A DNA stretch of 64,000 nt from JANQHS01 sp965267505 (lineage in GTDB: Bacteria > Bacteroidota > Bacteroidia > Cytophagales > CCMP332): assembly GCA_965267505.1 (NCBI GenBank), contig OZ254081.1, positions 2,108,001 to 2,172,000 of the forward strand, read 5' to 3'. The notes beneath the pieces are model-generated. The model was not told where the DNA came from, did no database searches, and worked only from the letters and a program-made list of their open reading frames with translations. The position numbers and the translations under genes were made by a program. Of this stretch, positions 1 through 8,455 are shown in pieces. The number at the start of each line of letters is the position of its first letter. Within the stretch, counting starts at the first letter, position 1.

Positions 1-610
1 TTCTGCGGTAGGATACCAACCGACTCTAGCCAGTGAAATGGGTGCTATGCAGGAAAGGATTACCTCTACAAAAAGAGGTTCCATTACTTCTGTTCAGGCG
101 GTATATGTACCTGCTGATGACCTTACTGACCCAGCACCTGCAACTACTTTTGCTCACCTTGATGCCACAACTGTACTTTCAAGGAAGATCGCAGAGCTAG
201 GTATCTATCCTGCGGTGGATCCATTGGATTCCTCTTCTAGGATCATGAGCCCAGATGTGATTGGTGAGGAGCACTATAATACTGCTCAAAGAATCATTAA
301 CATCCTTCAGCGATACAAAGAACTTCAGGACATCATTGCCATTTTGGGTATGGATGAACTATCTGAAGAAGATAAACTTGTCGTTCACCGAGCGAGAAGG
401 GTTTCGAGATTCTTATCTCAGCCTTTCCACGTTGCAGAGCAATTCACTGGAATTCCAGGAGTATTTGTGGATATCAAGGATACAATCAAAGGATTTAATG
501 AAATCCTGGATGGTAAACATGATGACCTTCCTGAAGCTGCCTTTAACCTGGTAGGTACCATTGAAGAAGCAATGGAAAAAGGAAGAAAAATGCTTGAGGA
601 AACCAAGTAA
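1..610 (+). CDS. atpD: ATP synthase F1 subunit beta, C-terminal part (5' end outside window)
   Basis: Catalytic beta subunit of the F1 sector of the F-type ATP synthase on the inner face of the cytoplasmic membrane. The frame is open from base 2 and begins within the conserved stretch SAVGYQPTLASEMGAMQERI, which follows the catalytic nucleotide-binding core. It continues through VQAVYVPADDLTDPAPATTF and the C-terminal helical domain to the stop at 608-610. The Walker A part lies upstream of the window. atpC follows after 2 nt, so the two are co-transcribed, as is common in Bacteroidota, where atpD-atpC can be separate from the rest of the atp genes. Identification is secure. Confidence 0.97.
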   Translation, partial: SAVGYQPTLASEMGAMQERITSTKRGSITSVQAVYVPADDLTDPAPATTFAHLDATTVLSRKIAELGIYPAVDPLDSSSRIMSPDVIGEEHYNTAQRIINILQRYKELQDIIAILGMDELSEEDKLVVHRARRVSRFLSQPFHVAEQFTGIPGVFVDIKDTIKGFNEILDGKHDDLPEAAFNLVGTIEEAMEKGRKMLEETK

Positions 611-612
611 GC

Positions 613-861
613 ATGTATATCGAGCTAGTTACTCCGGAACAAGTAGTTTATGAAGGGCAGGTAGAGGTTGTTACCTTGCCCGGAACTGAGGGATCTTTTC
701 AGATAATGAATAACCACGCTCCGATCATTTCAAGTTTGAAAGAAGGAGAATTGGTTATCAAGATCGAGAAGGAGGAAAGATTCTTCCAGGTATCTGGAGG
801 AGTGGTTGAGGTTCTTCAGAACAAGGTAATGGTTCTTACGGAAAAGGCTGAAGAAAACTAA
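613..861 (+). CDS. atpC: ATP synthase F1 subunit epsilon (short form)
   Basis: 82-residue epsilon subunit, part of the central stalk coupling proton flow to catalysis in F1. The sequence shows the N-terminal beta-sandwich only (YIELVTPEQVVYEG, LPGTEGSFQIMNNHAPIISSL, FQVSGGVVEV). The C-terminal two-helix domain that inhibits ATPase activity in E. coli (about 139 residues in total there) is absent. The short form is usual in Bacteroidota, so it is a lineage feature and not a truncation. It starts 2 nt after atpD. Its stop is separated by a single base from the stop of the convergent crcB gene. Confidence 0.95.
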   Translation: MYIELVTPEQVVYEGQVEVVTLPGTEGSFQIMNNHAPIISSLKEGELVIKIEKEERFFQVSGGVVEVLQNKVMVLTEKAEEN

Positions 862-862
862 G

Positions 863-1240
863 CTACTTTCCTATTCTATACCCGAGGTAGGCCAAAAAGA
901 TTCCTACCCCAACACTTCCGATTAGATATCCGGCCAGCATTAACCATTGGCCGGCTTTAAATAGTTCATTTGCTTCTACCGAGAAAGTGGAGAAAGTAGT
1001 AAACCCTCCGCAAAAGCCGGTGCTCAATAAAAGTGTGGCATGATCTCCCAGCCATTTCTTGGTCTCAGCAATTCCGAGGATCAATCCAAGAAGGAAACAG
1101 CCTATTAAATTAACAACAAGGGTTCCAATTGGGAAGTAGGGATGGAAGGATTGAAGAATCCAGGCACCTGCATAAAATCTCAAAGCAGAACCCATTCCAC
1201 CTCCAATAAAGACCAAAAAGAAATCAGAAAAATTTACCAT
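863..1240 (-). CDS. crcB: Fluoride efflux channel CrcB/Fluc
   Basis: Small inner-membrane fluoride channel of 125 residues with four predicted hydrophobic segments. The family signatures are visible: GGGMGSALRF near the N-terminus, GTLVVNLIGCFLLG in the second segment and GFCGGFTTFSTFSVE in the third, which carries the conserved Phe/Thr residues of the fluoride path. Known Fluc proteins act as antiparallel dual-topology homodimers, and one gene suffices. No fluoride riboswitch was recognised upstream (1241-1412). The gene ends 1 nt from the atpC stop on the other strand. Confidence 0.95.
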   Translation of the reverse strand: MVNFSDFFLVFIGGGMGSALRFYAGAWILQSFHPYFPIGTLVVNLIGCFLLGLILGIAETKKWLGDHATLLLSTGFCGGFTTFSTFSVEANELFKAGQWLMLAGYLIGSVGVGIFLAYLGYRIGK

Positions 1241-1412
1241 TAGCCACTCTGAAGAATAAATCCTAGAAACTCTTAAGTAGTGGGAAAGATATCTTAAAAA
1301 TTCTTTTTCATATTCGAGTATACCGAATTAAGGAATTGGGAATCTATTTATGGTTTTTTGGTCCTCGGTTTTGTTTGTAAAGCATTTAAGTGTTTTTTTG
1401 AAGCTTGTGGCT

Positions 1413-2441
1413 ATGAAGTGGCTTGTTAGAAAATTTACCTTAGCGATCTTAATCTGCTCCGTGTGGGCATGTAATTTCAATCCTGACCAATTGATTCCAC
1501 CCCAATGGGACACGAATTTTATTGGTCCTCTTGTTAGAGTGAATGCATCTCTCGATGATATATTGAATATTGGTGACCAGCAGTTTTCGGAGAGCTTTAG
1601 TATATGTGACCTCCTAATGCAACCCAATTGTTCAGGAAGCATAATAATCCCTCCTATTCCTTCTACCGACCTGCCTGAGAGTGATATAAGCTATACAGAT
1701 ATCTACAATCTTATTACCCTTGACTCAGGGATTATCAGTCTTACCATTGATAATGGTTTACCTATCAATGTTACCAGTTTGACAATCGAGATCAGAAATG
1801 ACGATAATTCCCTTGTTGTTGGGTGGAACTTAGATTCAGTACTTTCTGCAAATGGGGGTAGCAGGACATTTTCGGATGACCTACAAGGAAGGACCCTTAC
1901 ATCCAACTTCAAGATTCGCTTTTTGAATTTCTCCTCAGATGGATCTGGTGGAGTGGTCAGTATAAACCCAAATCAAAGCCTGGGATTCGTTTTTGATGTC
2001 ATCGCCTTAAAAGTTGGAGAAGTAAATCTTGTTCCGGGAAACAGATTCTCACTTGGAGATACTACAGAATTTGAATTGGATGATGGGATAATCATTAATT
2101 CAGAGCCCCTTACTGGTAGTCTGAATTTTATTTGTGATAATGGTTTCCCTGCAGCATTTTCAGTCCAGGCTTACTTCTTAAATGAAGCCAAGGATATGGT
2201 ATTGGATTCTCTTTTTCCGTCAGGAATTGTCTTTCCAACCCAGGCGGATTCGGTTACCATATTAACCACCGAAATAAATGAGGAAAGGATATTAAAAATG
2301 AAGGCAGCTTCATTTGTTGTTTCCAGGATGGATTGGGTTGCAGTCTCTGATCCTCCAGGTCTAAACCAGGCCATATTGGATAAAACGGATTCGCTCAAGA
2401 TCACGATGGTTGCGGAAATAAAAGTAAGGGTCAAGCCATGA
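1413..2441 (+). CDS. Hypothetical lipoprotein paired with outer-membrane protein
   Basis: 342-residue protein of unknown function. The frame is open further upstream, but the start at 1413 is chosen because it places a lipoprotein signal at the N-terminus: charged MKWLVRK, a hydrophobic core, then the lipobox-like VWAC with cysteine near residue 18. The rest is beta-rich with no recognised catalytic motif. It overlaps the next gene by 4 nt (ATGA), which points to translational coupling. The partner is a predicted DUF5723-type outer-membrane protein, so the lipoprotein may sit on or support it; this is inference from context only. Confidence 0.7.
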   Translation: MKWLVRKFTLAILICSVWACNFNPDQLIPPQWDTNFIGPLVRVNASLDDILNIGDQQFSESFSICDLLMQPNCSGSIIIPPIPSTDLPESDISYTDIYNLITLDSGIISLTIDNGLPINVTSLTIEIRNDDNSLVVGWNLDSVLSANGGSRTFSDDLQGRTLTSNFKIRFLNFSSDGSGGVVSINPNQSLGFVFDVIALKVGEVNLVPGNRFSLGDTTEFELDDGIIINSEPLTGSLNFICDNGFPAAFSVQAYFLNEAKDMVLDSLFPSGIVFPTQADSVTILTTEINEERILKMKAASFVVSRMDWVAVSDPPGLNQAILDKTDSLKITMVAEIKVRVKP

Positions 2442-3799
2442 GAAGTATAAAAAATATTGTTGGCCTTTTCTTTTTTATGGTTTCGTTGCCTGTATTGGGA
2501 CAGTATAATATTGGAACTACTTATTGCGAGCATAATGACTTAAATGCTTCAAGGTATCAACCTTCAGAGATGGATTTCGGCGATCGAAAATTTCAGATAG
2601 GCTTTAACTATGATTTTTTCGTGGGTAATCGATTCATTAATTATGATGAGCTGAGGAATTACTATCGTGAAAATGAAATTGACCAGGAAGGAAACAGCGT
2701 ATTGGTCTTTGAAAATCAAGGTGATAATGTCATAGGTTTTGGCCAGAATTTCCAGTTCTTTGGTCTTGGATATCAGCACCGTACCAAGGAAGGTAAGAAG
2801 TATGATTTTGCGTTCCAAATAGTGGATAAGGCTGCTGGAAACTTCGATGTTTCTGAAAATTTTACCACACTTATTTTTCAAGGGAATAACAACTCTACGT
2901 TCCGTGGTAAGTGGGTGGACCTTGGTAAGACCCAATTGCAATTGAATTATTACAGGGAGTTTGCAGTGAACATGGCAATCCCAATTCTTTTCCGAGATCA
3001 AGATCATGCCTTAAGGCTGGGATTAAGACCAAAATATATCCAAGGCATAGGTGCCATGAGAGCTGAAAAATCAGAGGTGAACATGTTTACGTCTCAAAAT
3101 GGGGATGAAATAGGAGTTAAGTTTGACTATAGATATCAAACATCTGGTATCCTGAATTTTAGTCCGCTGAATTCTAATGGTAGGGGTTATGGAATAGATC
3201 TAGGCGCAACTTGGTTCATAAACAAGAACTTTGAGGTGGTTGCTTCTTTCCTTGATATTGGAAGCATTAAATACACAGATAATATCACAAATTTCCAAAA
3301 GGCGGGAGATACTACCTTTACGGGAATAGATGCAGAAAGCATATTTGAAAACCAGGGTAGTGGGTTTCAGGATTTTGTGAATGACCTTCAGGCACAATTA
3401 GAACCTGTAGAAACGACAGGAGGAGATTTTGTTATGGGCCTGCCTACAAGATTTAGTATTGAAGTGCAATACAGGACTCCGGAAAAGAAAAGAAGTGATA
3501 GAAGGTATGTTTCAAACTCAGTTTTTCTAACCTATATCCAGGGAGTTAATAATAATCCTGGAAATACTACCCGACCATTTGTCTCATTGGGATATATGCA
3601 TGACTTCCATTCCTGGTTCGATATTGGAGGATTGGTTTCTTATGGAGGGTTTAACAATCTAGCCGTCGGAGCCTTTTTTGCGGTAAATATTCTTGAGTCT
3701 TTTAAGTTCGGAATTGCTTCTGATAACCTTACTGCTTGGGTCTTGCCAAAAGAAGGTACGGGTTTGGATATCTCTACAAACCTTTCATTCTCATTCTAA
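2438..3799 (+). CDS. Predicted outer-membrane protein, DUF5723-like
   Basis: 453-residue exported protein with signal peptide MRSIKNIVGLFFFMVSLPVLGQ. The body alternates hydrophobic and aromatic residues with many glycines, and the protein ends in a Phe-terminated strand (NLSFSF), typical of outer-membrane beta-barrels. The order of segments (start QYNIGTTYCEHNDLNASRYQPSEMDFGDRKFQIG, then repeated strands) resembles the Bacteroidota DUF5723 family; this assignment is from memory and not from a search. It is translationally coupled to the preceding lipoprotein. Substrate or role unknown. A terminator-like hairpin follows at 3818-3836, though its U-tract serves the other strand. Confidence 0.7.
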   Translation: MRSIKNIVGLFFFMVSLPVLGQYNIGTTYCEHNDLNASRYQPSEMDFGDRKFQIGFNYDFFVGNRFINYDELRNYYRENEIDQEGNSVLVFENQGDNVIGFGQNFQFFGLGYQHRTKEGKKYDFAFQIVDKAAGNFDVSENFTTLIFQGNNNSTFRGKWVDLGKTQLQLNYYREFAVNMAIPILFRDQDHALRLGLRPKYIQGIGAMRAEKSEVNMFTSQNGDEIGVKFDYRYQTSGILNFSPLNSNGRGYGIDLGATWFINKNFEVVASFLDIGSIKYTDNITNFQKAGDTTFTGIDAESIFENQGSGFQDFVNDLQAQLEPVETTGGDFVMGLPTRFSIEVQYRTPEKKRSDRRYVSNSVFLTYIQGVNNNPGNTTRPFVSLGYMHDFHSWFDIGGLVSYGGFNNLAVGAFFAVNILESFKFGIASDNLTAWVLPKEGTGLDISTNLSFSF

Positions 3800-3810
3800 G
3801 AATTGGGCAT

Positions 3811-3836
3811 AAAAAAAGCCGCCAATTATTGGCGGC
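3811..3836 (-). terminator. Intrinsic terminator, minus strand
   Basis: An 8-bp perfect stem (GCCGCCAA / TTGGCGGC, 3818-3825 with 3829-3836) and a 3-nt loop, followed on the minus strand by seven T (A-run 3811-3817 on the plus strand). No minus-strand CDS ends here; the only transcript it can serve is the candidate small RNA upstream at about 3846-3937. On the plus strand the hairpin lacks a T-tract, so it is at best a weak stop for the gene ending at 3799. Confidence 0.75.
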
Positions 3837-3937
3837 CAGTATTTTGGGGGTGCGTTATTGGAGACCTTTCAAATCCAATAAGGGAACAAAAGCTATCCCC
3901 GCAATCGTTCACTGACACCCCCATTCCTCCGTTTTCA
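3811..3937 (-). ncRNA. Candidate small structured RNA, minus strand
   Basis: Between two plus-strand genes, the minus strand can fold into a closed structure and runs into an intrinsic terminator. A 7-bp closing stem joins GGGGGTG (3922-3916) to CACCCCC (3852-3846). Inside it lie a 7-bp hairpin TTATTGG/CCAATAA (3881-3875 with 3861-3855) and a short GGGA/TCCC stem (3899-3896 with 3885-3882). A -7-like box TATCTTAG (3948-3941, one mismatch to TAnnTTTG) sits just upstream, giving a transcript of about 125 nt. Length and long closing stem would suit a 6S-type RNA, but no family is recognised. Not a tRNA: no T-arm or anticodon arm can be drawn. Confidence 0.45.
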
Positions 3938-3967
3938 TTGCTAAGATAATTTTCAATGGTACATGAC

Positions 3968-3990
3968 ATATCCCCATATTTGGGGGATAT
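3968..3990. repeat. 8-bp inverted repeat in intergenic region
   Basis: Perfect inverted repeat ATATCCCC-N7-GGGGATAT in the gene-free stretch between 3800 and 4071. It lies upstream of both the candidate minus-strand RNA and the lipoprotein gene at 4072. No T-tract follows, so it is more likely an operator or RNA stem than a terminator. Confidence 0.4.
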
Positions 3991-4059
3991 TTCATCTCAC
4001 AATTCAATTTTATGTCGGTTCACTGACCAAAACCATGAGTCCCGTAAGATCAGGGCGTT

Positions 4060-4067
4060 TATTTTTG
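4060..4067 (+). promoter_or_regulatory. -7 promoter box TATTTTTG
   Basis: Exact match to the Bacteroidota -7 consensus TAnnTTTG, ending only 4 nt before the ATG at 4072. A transcript starting a few bases downstream would be leaderless. No convincing -33 TTG is seen at the usual spacing. Confidence 0.5.
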
Positions 4068-4071
4068 AAAT

Positions 4072-4527
4072 ATGAGAAGTCTTGTAATAGTCGCTTTGAT
4101 AGCCTTTGTTGGAGTTTCGTGTTCTTCTTCAGAAGATCCAGATCCAGTAAATGAGGTGATAATTCCTTCGAATCGAGCAGATGCACTTGCAGCCTTAAAT
4201 GGATCAAACATGAAATCCTGGGTAACCAAGAGATTTACTCTGGCTGGAGTTGAGTTGGATTGCAGAGCTGATGATGTAATCATGCTTCATGCTGATGGAA
4301 AATTTGACTACGATGGAGGAGACAACCTATGTGGGCTTCAGGATAATAGCCGAACAAGAACCGGGGTCTGGGAACTTGACCTTGAGAAAAGAACCTTCAC
4401 TGTTGAACTAAATACAGGAATAATTTATTCAGGTGAATTCCAAAAGATCACTGAAAACGAATTGATCATGACCGGAAACTGGGGGGGGATGTCGATCCGT
4501 GCAACCTTTGTCCCTTCAGAGTCTTAG
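4072..4527 (+). CDS. Small lipocalin-like lipoprotein
   Basis: 151-residue lipoprotein: signal MRSLVIVALIAFVGVSC with the lipobox VGVSC, then an acidic SSSEDPDP linker. The mature part has a strand pattern such as KSWVTKRFTLAG, ADGKFDYDGGDNLCG, GVWELDLEKRTFTVEL and ITENELIMTG. That pattern is common in small lipocalin-like (calycin) lipoproteins of Bacteroidota, and two mature cysteines could form a disulfide. No function can be given. A G8 run (4481-4488) lies in the 3' part but does not break the frame. Its stop interlocks with the stop of the convergent response-regulator gene (4524-4527). Confidence 0.65.
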   Translation: MRSLVIVALIAFVGVSCSSSEDPDPVNEVIIPSNRADALAALNGSNMKSWVTKRFTLAGVELDCRADDVIMLHADGKFDYDGGDNLCGLQDNSRTRTGVWELDLEKRTFTVELNTGIIYSGEFQKITENELIMTGNWGGMSIRATFVPSES

Positions 4528-5162
4528 ATCAACTTATCCTTCAAAGCTTTTTCTATTGCCTCGGCTTTTGAATGTACCTCAAGTTTGAGGTAAATATTCT
4601 TGATGTGAGTCCGTATGGTTTCCTTATCTACGAAGAGCTCATCTGCAATCGTACTATAGCTTTTCCCTTTTGCCAGATGTTCCAGGACTTCAGTTTCTCT
4701 TTTTGTCAGAGGTGAATCCAAATTCTTTTGGAATGAACTCACCACCATCCTTGCGATCTTCGTACTCATTGGAGCACCCCCGGTGTGAGCATCCAAAATG
4801 GATTCTATCAACTTTGAAGGGCTAATGTTCTTGGTTAGGTAACCAGTGGCACCTGCACAAAGGGCTTCAAAAACCAGATCATCATTCTCATGAACAGTGA
4901 TCACAATGATATTCAGATTGGGCTGGATCTGTTTAATTTTAGGGATTCCCTCAATACCGGAAATCCCTGGAAGCTCAATATCGACCAAAAGCACATCCAG
5001 CAAATGATTCTCGATATCCTTTATTGCTGACTCGCAATCCCCATAGGTCACAATGCATTCACAATTTGCTTCAGCATTAATTAGTTGGTTGAATCCCTCA
5101 CGGATTAGTTGATCATCTTCAATGATCCCAACCTGTATCTTTTTCTGGCTCATCGTATTCAT
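4524..5162 (-). CDS. LuxR/NarL-family response regulator
   Basis: 212-residue response regulator. Residues about 8-125 form the receiver domain: acidic pair in IEDDQL, phospho-acceptor Asp in VLLVDIELPGISG, Thr switch in IVITVHEND and Lys in GYLTKNISP. Residues about 148-210 form the LuxR-type HTH (LTKRETEVLEHLAKGKSYSTIA, VDKETIRTHIKNIYLKL). Its ATG overlaps the stop of the sensor-kinase gene by 1 nt (TAATG), so the pair is one transcript and the kinase is the obvious phosphodonor. Target genes unknown; the family usually activates transcription. Confidence 0.93.
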   Translation of the reverse strand: MNTMSQKKIQVGIIEDDQLIREGFNQLINAEANCECIVTYGDCESAIKDIENHLLDVLLVDIELPGISGIEGIPKIKQIQPNLNIIVITVHENDDLVFEALCAGATGYLTKNISPSKLIESILDAHTGGAPMSTKIARMVVSSFQKNLDSPLTKRETEVLEHLAKGKSYSTIADELFVDKETIRTHIKNIYLKLEVHSKAEAIEKALKDKLI

Positions 5163-8100
5163 TAGGCTAATTTTTTTTCTTCTCTGCTTATTCCAAATTC
5201 ATTTTTCAAAAGGATCTTAAGTCCCTTGGGGGAACGTTCGATCACTGCAAATTCCAACTTGGATTTTGCAGCTCGTTTTTTCATGCTCTCAAAACCTTTT
5301 CCCGAAATCTTTCCTGATTCCGATAATCCCACCCCATCGTCCTCAACAGATATTTCCCAGGTCTTACCATTGGGGTTAACAAGGTAATCAAGGACAACAT
5401 TTTCGGCTTTTGAATGCTTGGCTGCATTATTCATGGACTCTTTAAAAAGAAGAACTACTTGTCTACAGACATCTGAAGGAATCTTCATACTTCGGTGACC
5501 TGAATTTAATTCGGCTGATCTGAAAGTGATCTTTGATTCTTGGAACAAGTCGTCGCCAAAATCTTTCAACCTCACCATTACCTCAAAAAAGTTATTTGTT
5601 TTGGGATCAAAGGTCCAAATAAAATCTCGCGTACCCTGGTATAGAGATCGACTTTGGTCTCCGATTTTTTCAACCAAACTTGAAACATCTTCTTTTTCAG
5701 GATCGATCTTTCCTTTAAGCAACTCAGTTAATACAGAAATCCTGGTCAGGTAGTGCCCCATCTCATCATGAAAATCTGCGGCGGCTTTTTTCCTCACGGC
5801 TTCATTTTCCTTTTGCCTGATCTCCTCGACGGTCATCAGGTATTGTAGTTTTTTTCTTACTCTATTCCGATAGATTAAATAAAGTGAGATCATCAGGATT
5901 CCGGCAGCGATAACATAGAAAATGCTACGTTGCCAAATAGGAGGGATTATCTCAATTTCAAAGCTTGCTGCTTCTTTGTTCCAAACCCCATCATTATTAG
6001 AACTTGATACTTTGAACACATATGTTCCAGGCTTTAGTGCGGGGTAGTCGACAGTCTTTTTTGAAAACGCCTGGGTCCATCCTTCATCCAAACCTTCGAG
6101 CATATAGGAATATTGGTTTTTTTGGGGATTCTTGAATTCGAGAGCAACGAAAGAGAATTGTATATCATTCTGATCATATGATAGGGAGAGCCTCTCTTGG
6201 TTTTTTATTGCATAAAGATTAAGCACTTCTTCACCTCCCTCATGAACCGAGGTTATTAGTGTTTTGGGGAGATTGGTATTCAATCGGATGTCTCGAGGGT
6301 CGAAACGGGTCATTCCCCCAAGACCACCAAAGTACAATAGCTTGTTGCTCGATTTAAGAAAGGATCCCTGATTGAATTCATTCCCCTGGACCCCATCCTC
6401 CTGGTCAAAACTTCTAAATGTTTCGGTTTCCGGATCGAACTCTACTATTCCCTTGTTGGTGCTCATCCATAGTTTTCCGGCCTCGTCTTCCAGAACTGAA
6501 TAGATGAATTCATTACTCAGGCCATCTCCTTTTCCGTAATATGTGAATACCATTTTGCCATTCTCGTAGACCATTTTATTTAGTCCTAGCTTGGTACCGA
6601 TCCAATATCTTCCAATCCTATCCTGATAGATATAATTCACCCGATCTGAGCAAAGAGAATTCTGATCCTCGGGATCATTCGAAATTCTGGTGAATTCAAG
6701 TTGGTCTTGATTAGTGATGTTTACAAGGTGAATTCCGTTATCACTTGACAACCAGATTTGTCCGCTTCGATCCTGGAAGATTGAATTGATTTCTTTTGCG
6801 TTAAGCCCCTTGGTTTCGAAAGGTGAATTCCCAACATCCTGGCTTGTCATCTCTTCTGGGTCCACAATTATTAATCCTTCCGTTGTCCCAGCCCAGATCC
6901 TATCGTTTGGGCCCTGGAATAAACTATATACCACAGGACTGACCGATCTATTAAAATCATCTGTTAAAGGCCACTTTTTGGTATACTTCCTCATTGATTC
7001 CGGATTCAGATCAACAAGCCCTTCTTTTTCAATCTCGAAGAGTCCCGATTCAGTTCCAAACCACAGATTCCCTTGTCTGTCCTGATGAATAGAATAGATA
7101 AATACCTGAGTCAGTTCTGAAAACTCTGAAGCAGATTGAATTTCTCTGAAATTTTTGATCCCTCCTGCCTTGCTCAAAACACTGAATCCTTTGAGGGTTC
7201 CTATCCAGATGTTTTGTTTATCATCCTCTTCAATGCTGAATACTGAACTGTTTGCAATCTGGTTTTTTGAGCCTGGTTTAAAACTGAAATTCTCAAAGGG
7301 TTTGCTAGCGTAAACGATCTTTTTTAATCCATCAATGCTGGTTCCTGCCCAAAAGACCTCACTGGAAGGATCATGAAAAAAACTTTTAAAGCCAATTACA
7401 TCTTGCCCTGTAAAGGAAGCACCCAGATTGATCTCTTCAACCAGAGAATTAAGATCATTGAACTTATAAAGCCCATTGCCAACTGTTCCAGTCCAAATGG
7501 TTCCATGATGATCCTTTTGGATAAAGTCGATTGCCTTATAACTGAAAAATGATGCGACTGGGTTACCTAGGGGGGAAAAGCCTAGCGTTGTTCTTGGAGA
7601 GTTGATCTTTTTGATCCTTTCAATTGAGAAATGAAACATTCCTGCAGGCCCACCACCAATTATCTTTTTATCAAATACTTCAATCGTGGACACCTCGCCG
7701 AAACTTGTTGTAGGAAATCTCAGTTGAACTATGATCCTATTGAATTTGAATTCTTTGTCGTCCGAAGGAGCAAAGAGAATCAAGCCTTCCCCGCATGCTA
7801 TCAGGATCTCTTCTTTATTCAGAAAGATCAGGTCATTGACTTGGTTGATCCTGTTGCGGTCGTCGAAATGATGGAAAAAGAAAGTTTCGATGCTGAAGCT
7901 GTCAATGGATTTGAATTCAAGGCGATTCAAACCAAAATCAGTTCCAATCCAAATGTTTCCGAAACTGTCCTCTTCAATAGTATTTATGTTGTTGTTTGAA
8001 AGACCGCGATCTTCAAGGTAAGGCGCGCTATGAATGCGAAAAAATGATTCTGTCCCCGGAAGATAAAGATTCAACCCCTGGCTCTCCGTCCCTATCCAGG

Positions 8101-8425
8101 TCCGCCCTTTTGAATCGACCAAAATGGATGAAATGAAATTTCCCGAAATACTCGTAGAATCAAAAGGAACAGGTTTGAATACATCAAAATCGTATCCATC
8201 ATATCGATTAAGGCCATCCCACGTGCCTATCCAAAGGAATCCATCATGGTCCTTTGCAATTGCGTTAACCTGGTTTTGACTCAAACCGGCTTCAACCCCA
8301 ATGTGTTTTACCTCCAGGGTAGGTTCATAGTCCTTGGAGACAGAAAAAAGGGGAAAAACCAATAAAAAAATCCGAAAAAGGATATTTCTCACGGTCCTAA
8401 AGATATTGATTGGTTTAATAATCAT
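5162..8425 (-). CDS. Propeller-type sensor histidine kinase (Reg_prop / Y_Y_Y / HisKA_3)
   Basis: 1087-residue membrane sensor kinase. After a signal sequence (about 1-30) come many two-component-propeller repeats, e.g. GLSQNQVNAIAKDHDGFLWI and similar IWIGT/LWFGT units, to about residue 740, forming a periplasmic beta-propeller sensor. A Y_Y_Y domain follows (about 760-830, with the YMLEGLDEGW region), then one membrane helix (about 838-860). The cytoplasmic part has a HisKA_3 dimerisation domain with phospho-acceptor His886 in DFHDEMGHYL and a HATPase domain (KESMNNAAKHS, EDDGVGL). It resembles Bacteroides hybrid two-component sensors in its periplasmic part, but it has no fused receiver or AraC domain; the output is the separate regulator downstream. 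Ligand unknown; in related sensors it is often a glycan. Confidence 0.93.
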   Translation of the reverse strand: MIIKPINIFRTVRNILFRIFLLVFPLFSVSKDYEPTLEVKHIGVEAGLSQNQVNAIAKDHDGFLWIGTWDGLNRYDGYDFDVFKPVPFDSTSISGNFISSILVDSKGRTWIGTESQGLNLYLPGTESFFRIHSAPYLEDRGLSNNNINTIEEDSFGNIWIGTDFGLNRLEFKSIDSFSIETFFFHHFDDRNRINQVNDLIFLNKEEILIACGEGLILFAPSDDKEFKFNRIIVQLRFPTTSFGEVSTIEVFDKKIIGGGPAGMFHFSIERIKKINSPRTTLGFSPLGNPVASFFSYKAIDFIQKDHHGTIWTGTVGNGLYKFNDLNSLVEEINLGASFTGQDVIGFKSFFHDPSSEVFWAGTSIDGLKKIVYASKPFENFSFKPGSKNQIANSSVFSIEEDDKQNIWIGTLKGFSVLSKAGGIKNFREIQSASEFSELTQVFIYSIHQDRQGNLWFGTESGLFEIEKEGLVDLNPESMRKYTKKWPLTDDFNRSVSPVVYSLFQGPNDRIWAGTTEGLIIVDPEEMTSQDVGNSPFETKGLNAKEINSIFQDRSGQIWLSSDNGIHLVNITNQDQLEFTRISNDPEDQNSLCSDRVNYIYQDRIGRYWIGTKLGLNKMVYENGKMVFTYYGKGDGLSNEFIYSVLEDEAGKLWMSTNKGIVEFDPETETFRSFDQEDGVQGNEFNQGSFLKSSNKLLYFGGLGGMTRFDPRDIRLNTNLPKTLITSVHEGGEEVLNLYAIKNQERLSLSYDQNDIQFSFVALEFKNPQKNQYSYMLEGLDEGWTQAFSKKTVDYPALKPGTYVFKVSSSNNDGVWNKEAASFEIEIIPPIWQRSIFYVIAAGILMISLYLIYRNRVRKKLQYLMTVEEIRQKENEAVRKKAAADFHDEMGHYLTRISVLTELLKGKIDPEKEDVSSLVEKIGDQSRSLYQGTRDFIWTFDPKTNNFFEVMVRLKDFGDDLFQESKITFRSAELNSGHRSMKIPSDVCRQVVLLFKESMNNAAKHSKAENVVLDYLVNPNGKTWEISVEDDGVGLSESGKISGKGFESMKKRAAKSKLEFAVIERSPKGLKILLKNEFGISREEKKLA

Positions 8426-8455
8426 AATACCTCATTTTGGAGGAAAAATAAGCAA

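Noticed and set aside
3846..3922. tRNA gene in the structured stretch (77 nt with a 7-bp closing stem)
   Set aside because: No anticodon arm of 5 bp with a 7-base loop, no T-arm with TTCRA, and the inner hairpins do not match the cloverleaf.
4481..4488. G8 run in the lipoprotein gene (and another at 16332-16339 in ubiE) as phase-variation switches
   Set aside because: Both are in frame in intact genes, ubiE is a housekeeping gene, and eight bases is at the lower limit for contingency tracts; no supporting context.
5526..7999. Open frames of 75-122 codons on the plus strand inside the sensor kinase gene
   Set aside because: They are antisense to a complete, domain-rich kinase gene and their products show no recognisable features; similar antisense frames across the window were also discarded.
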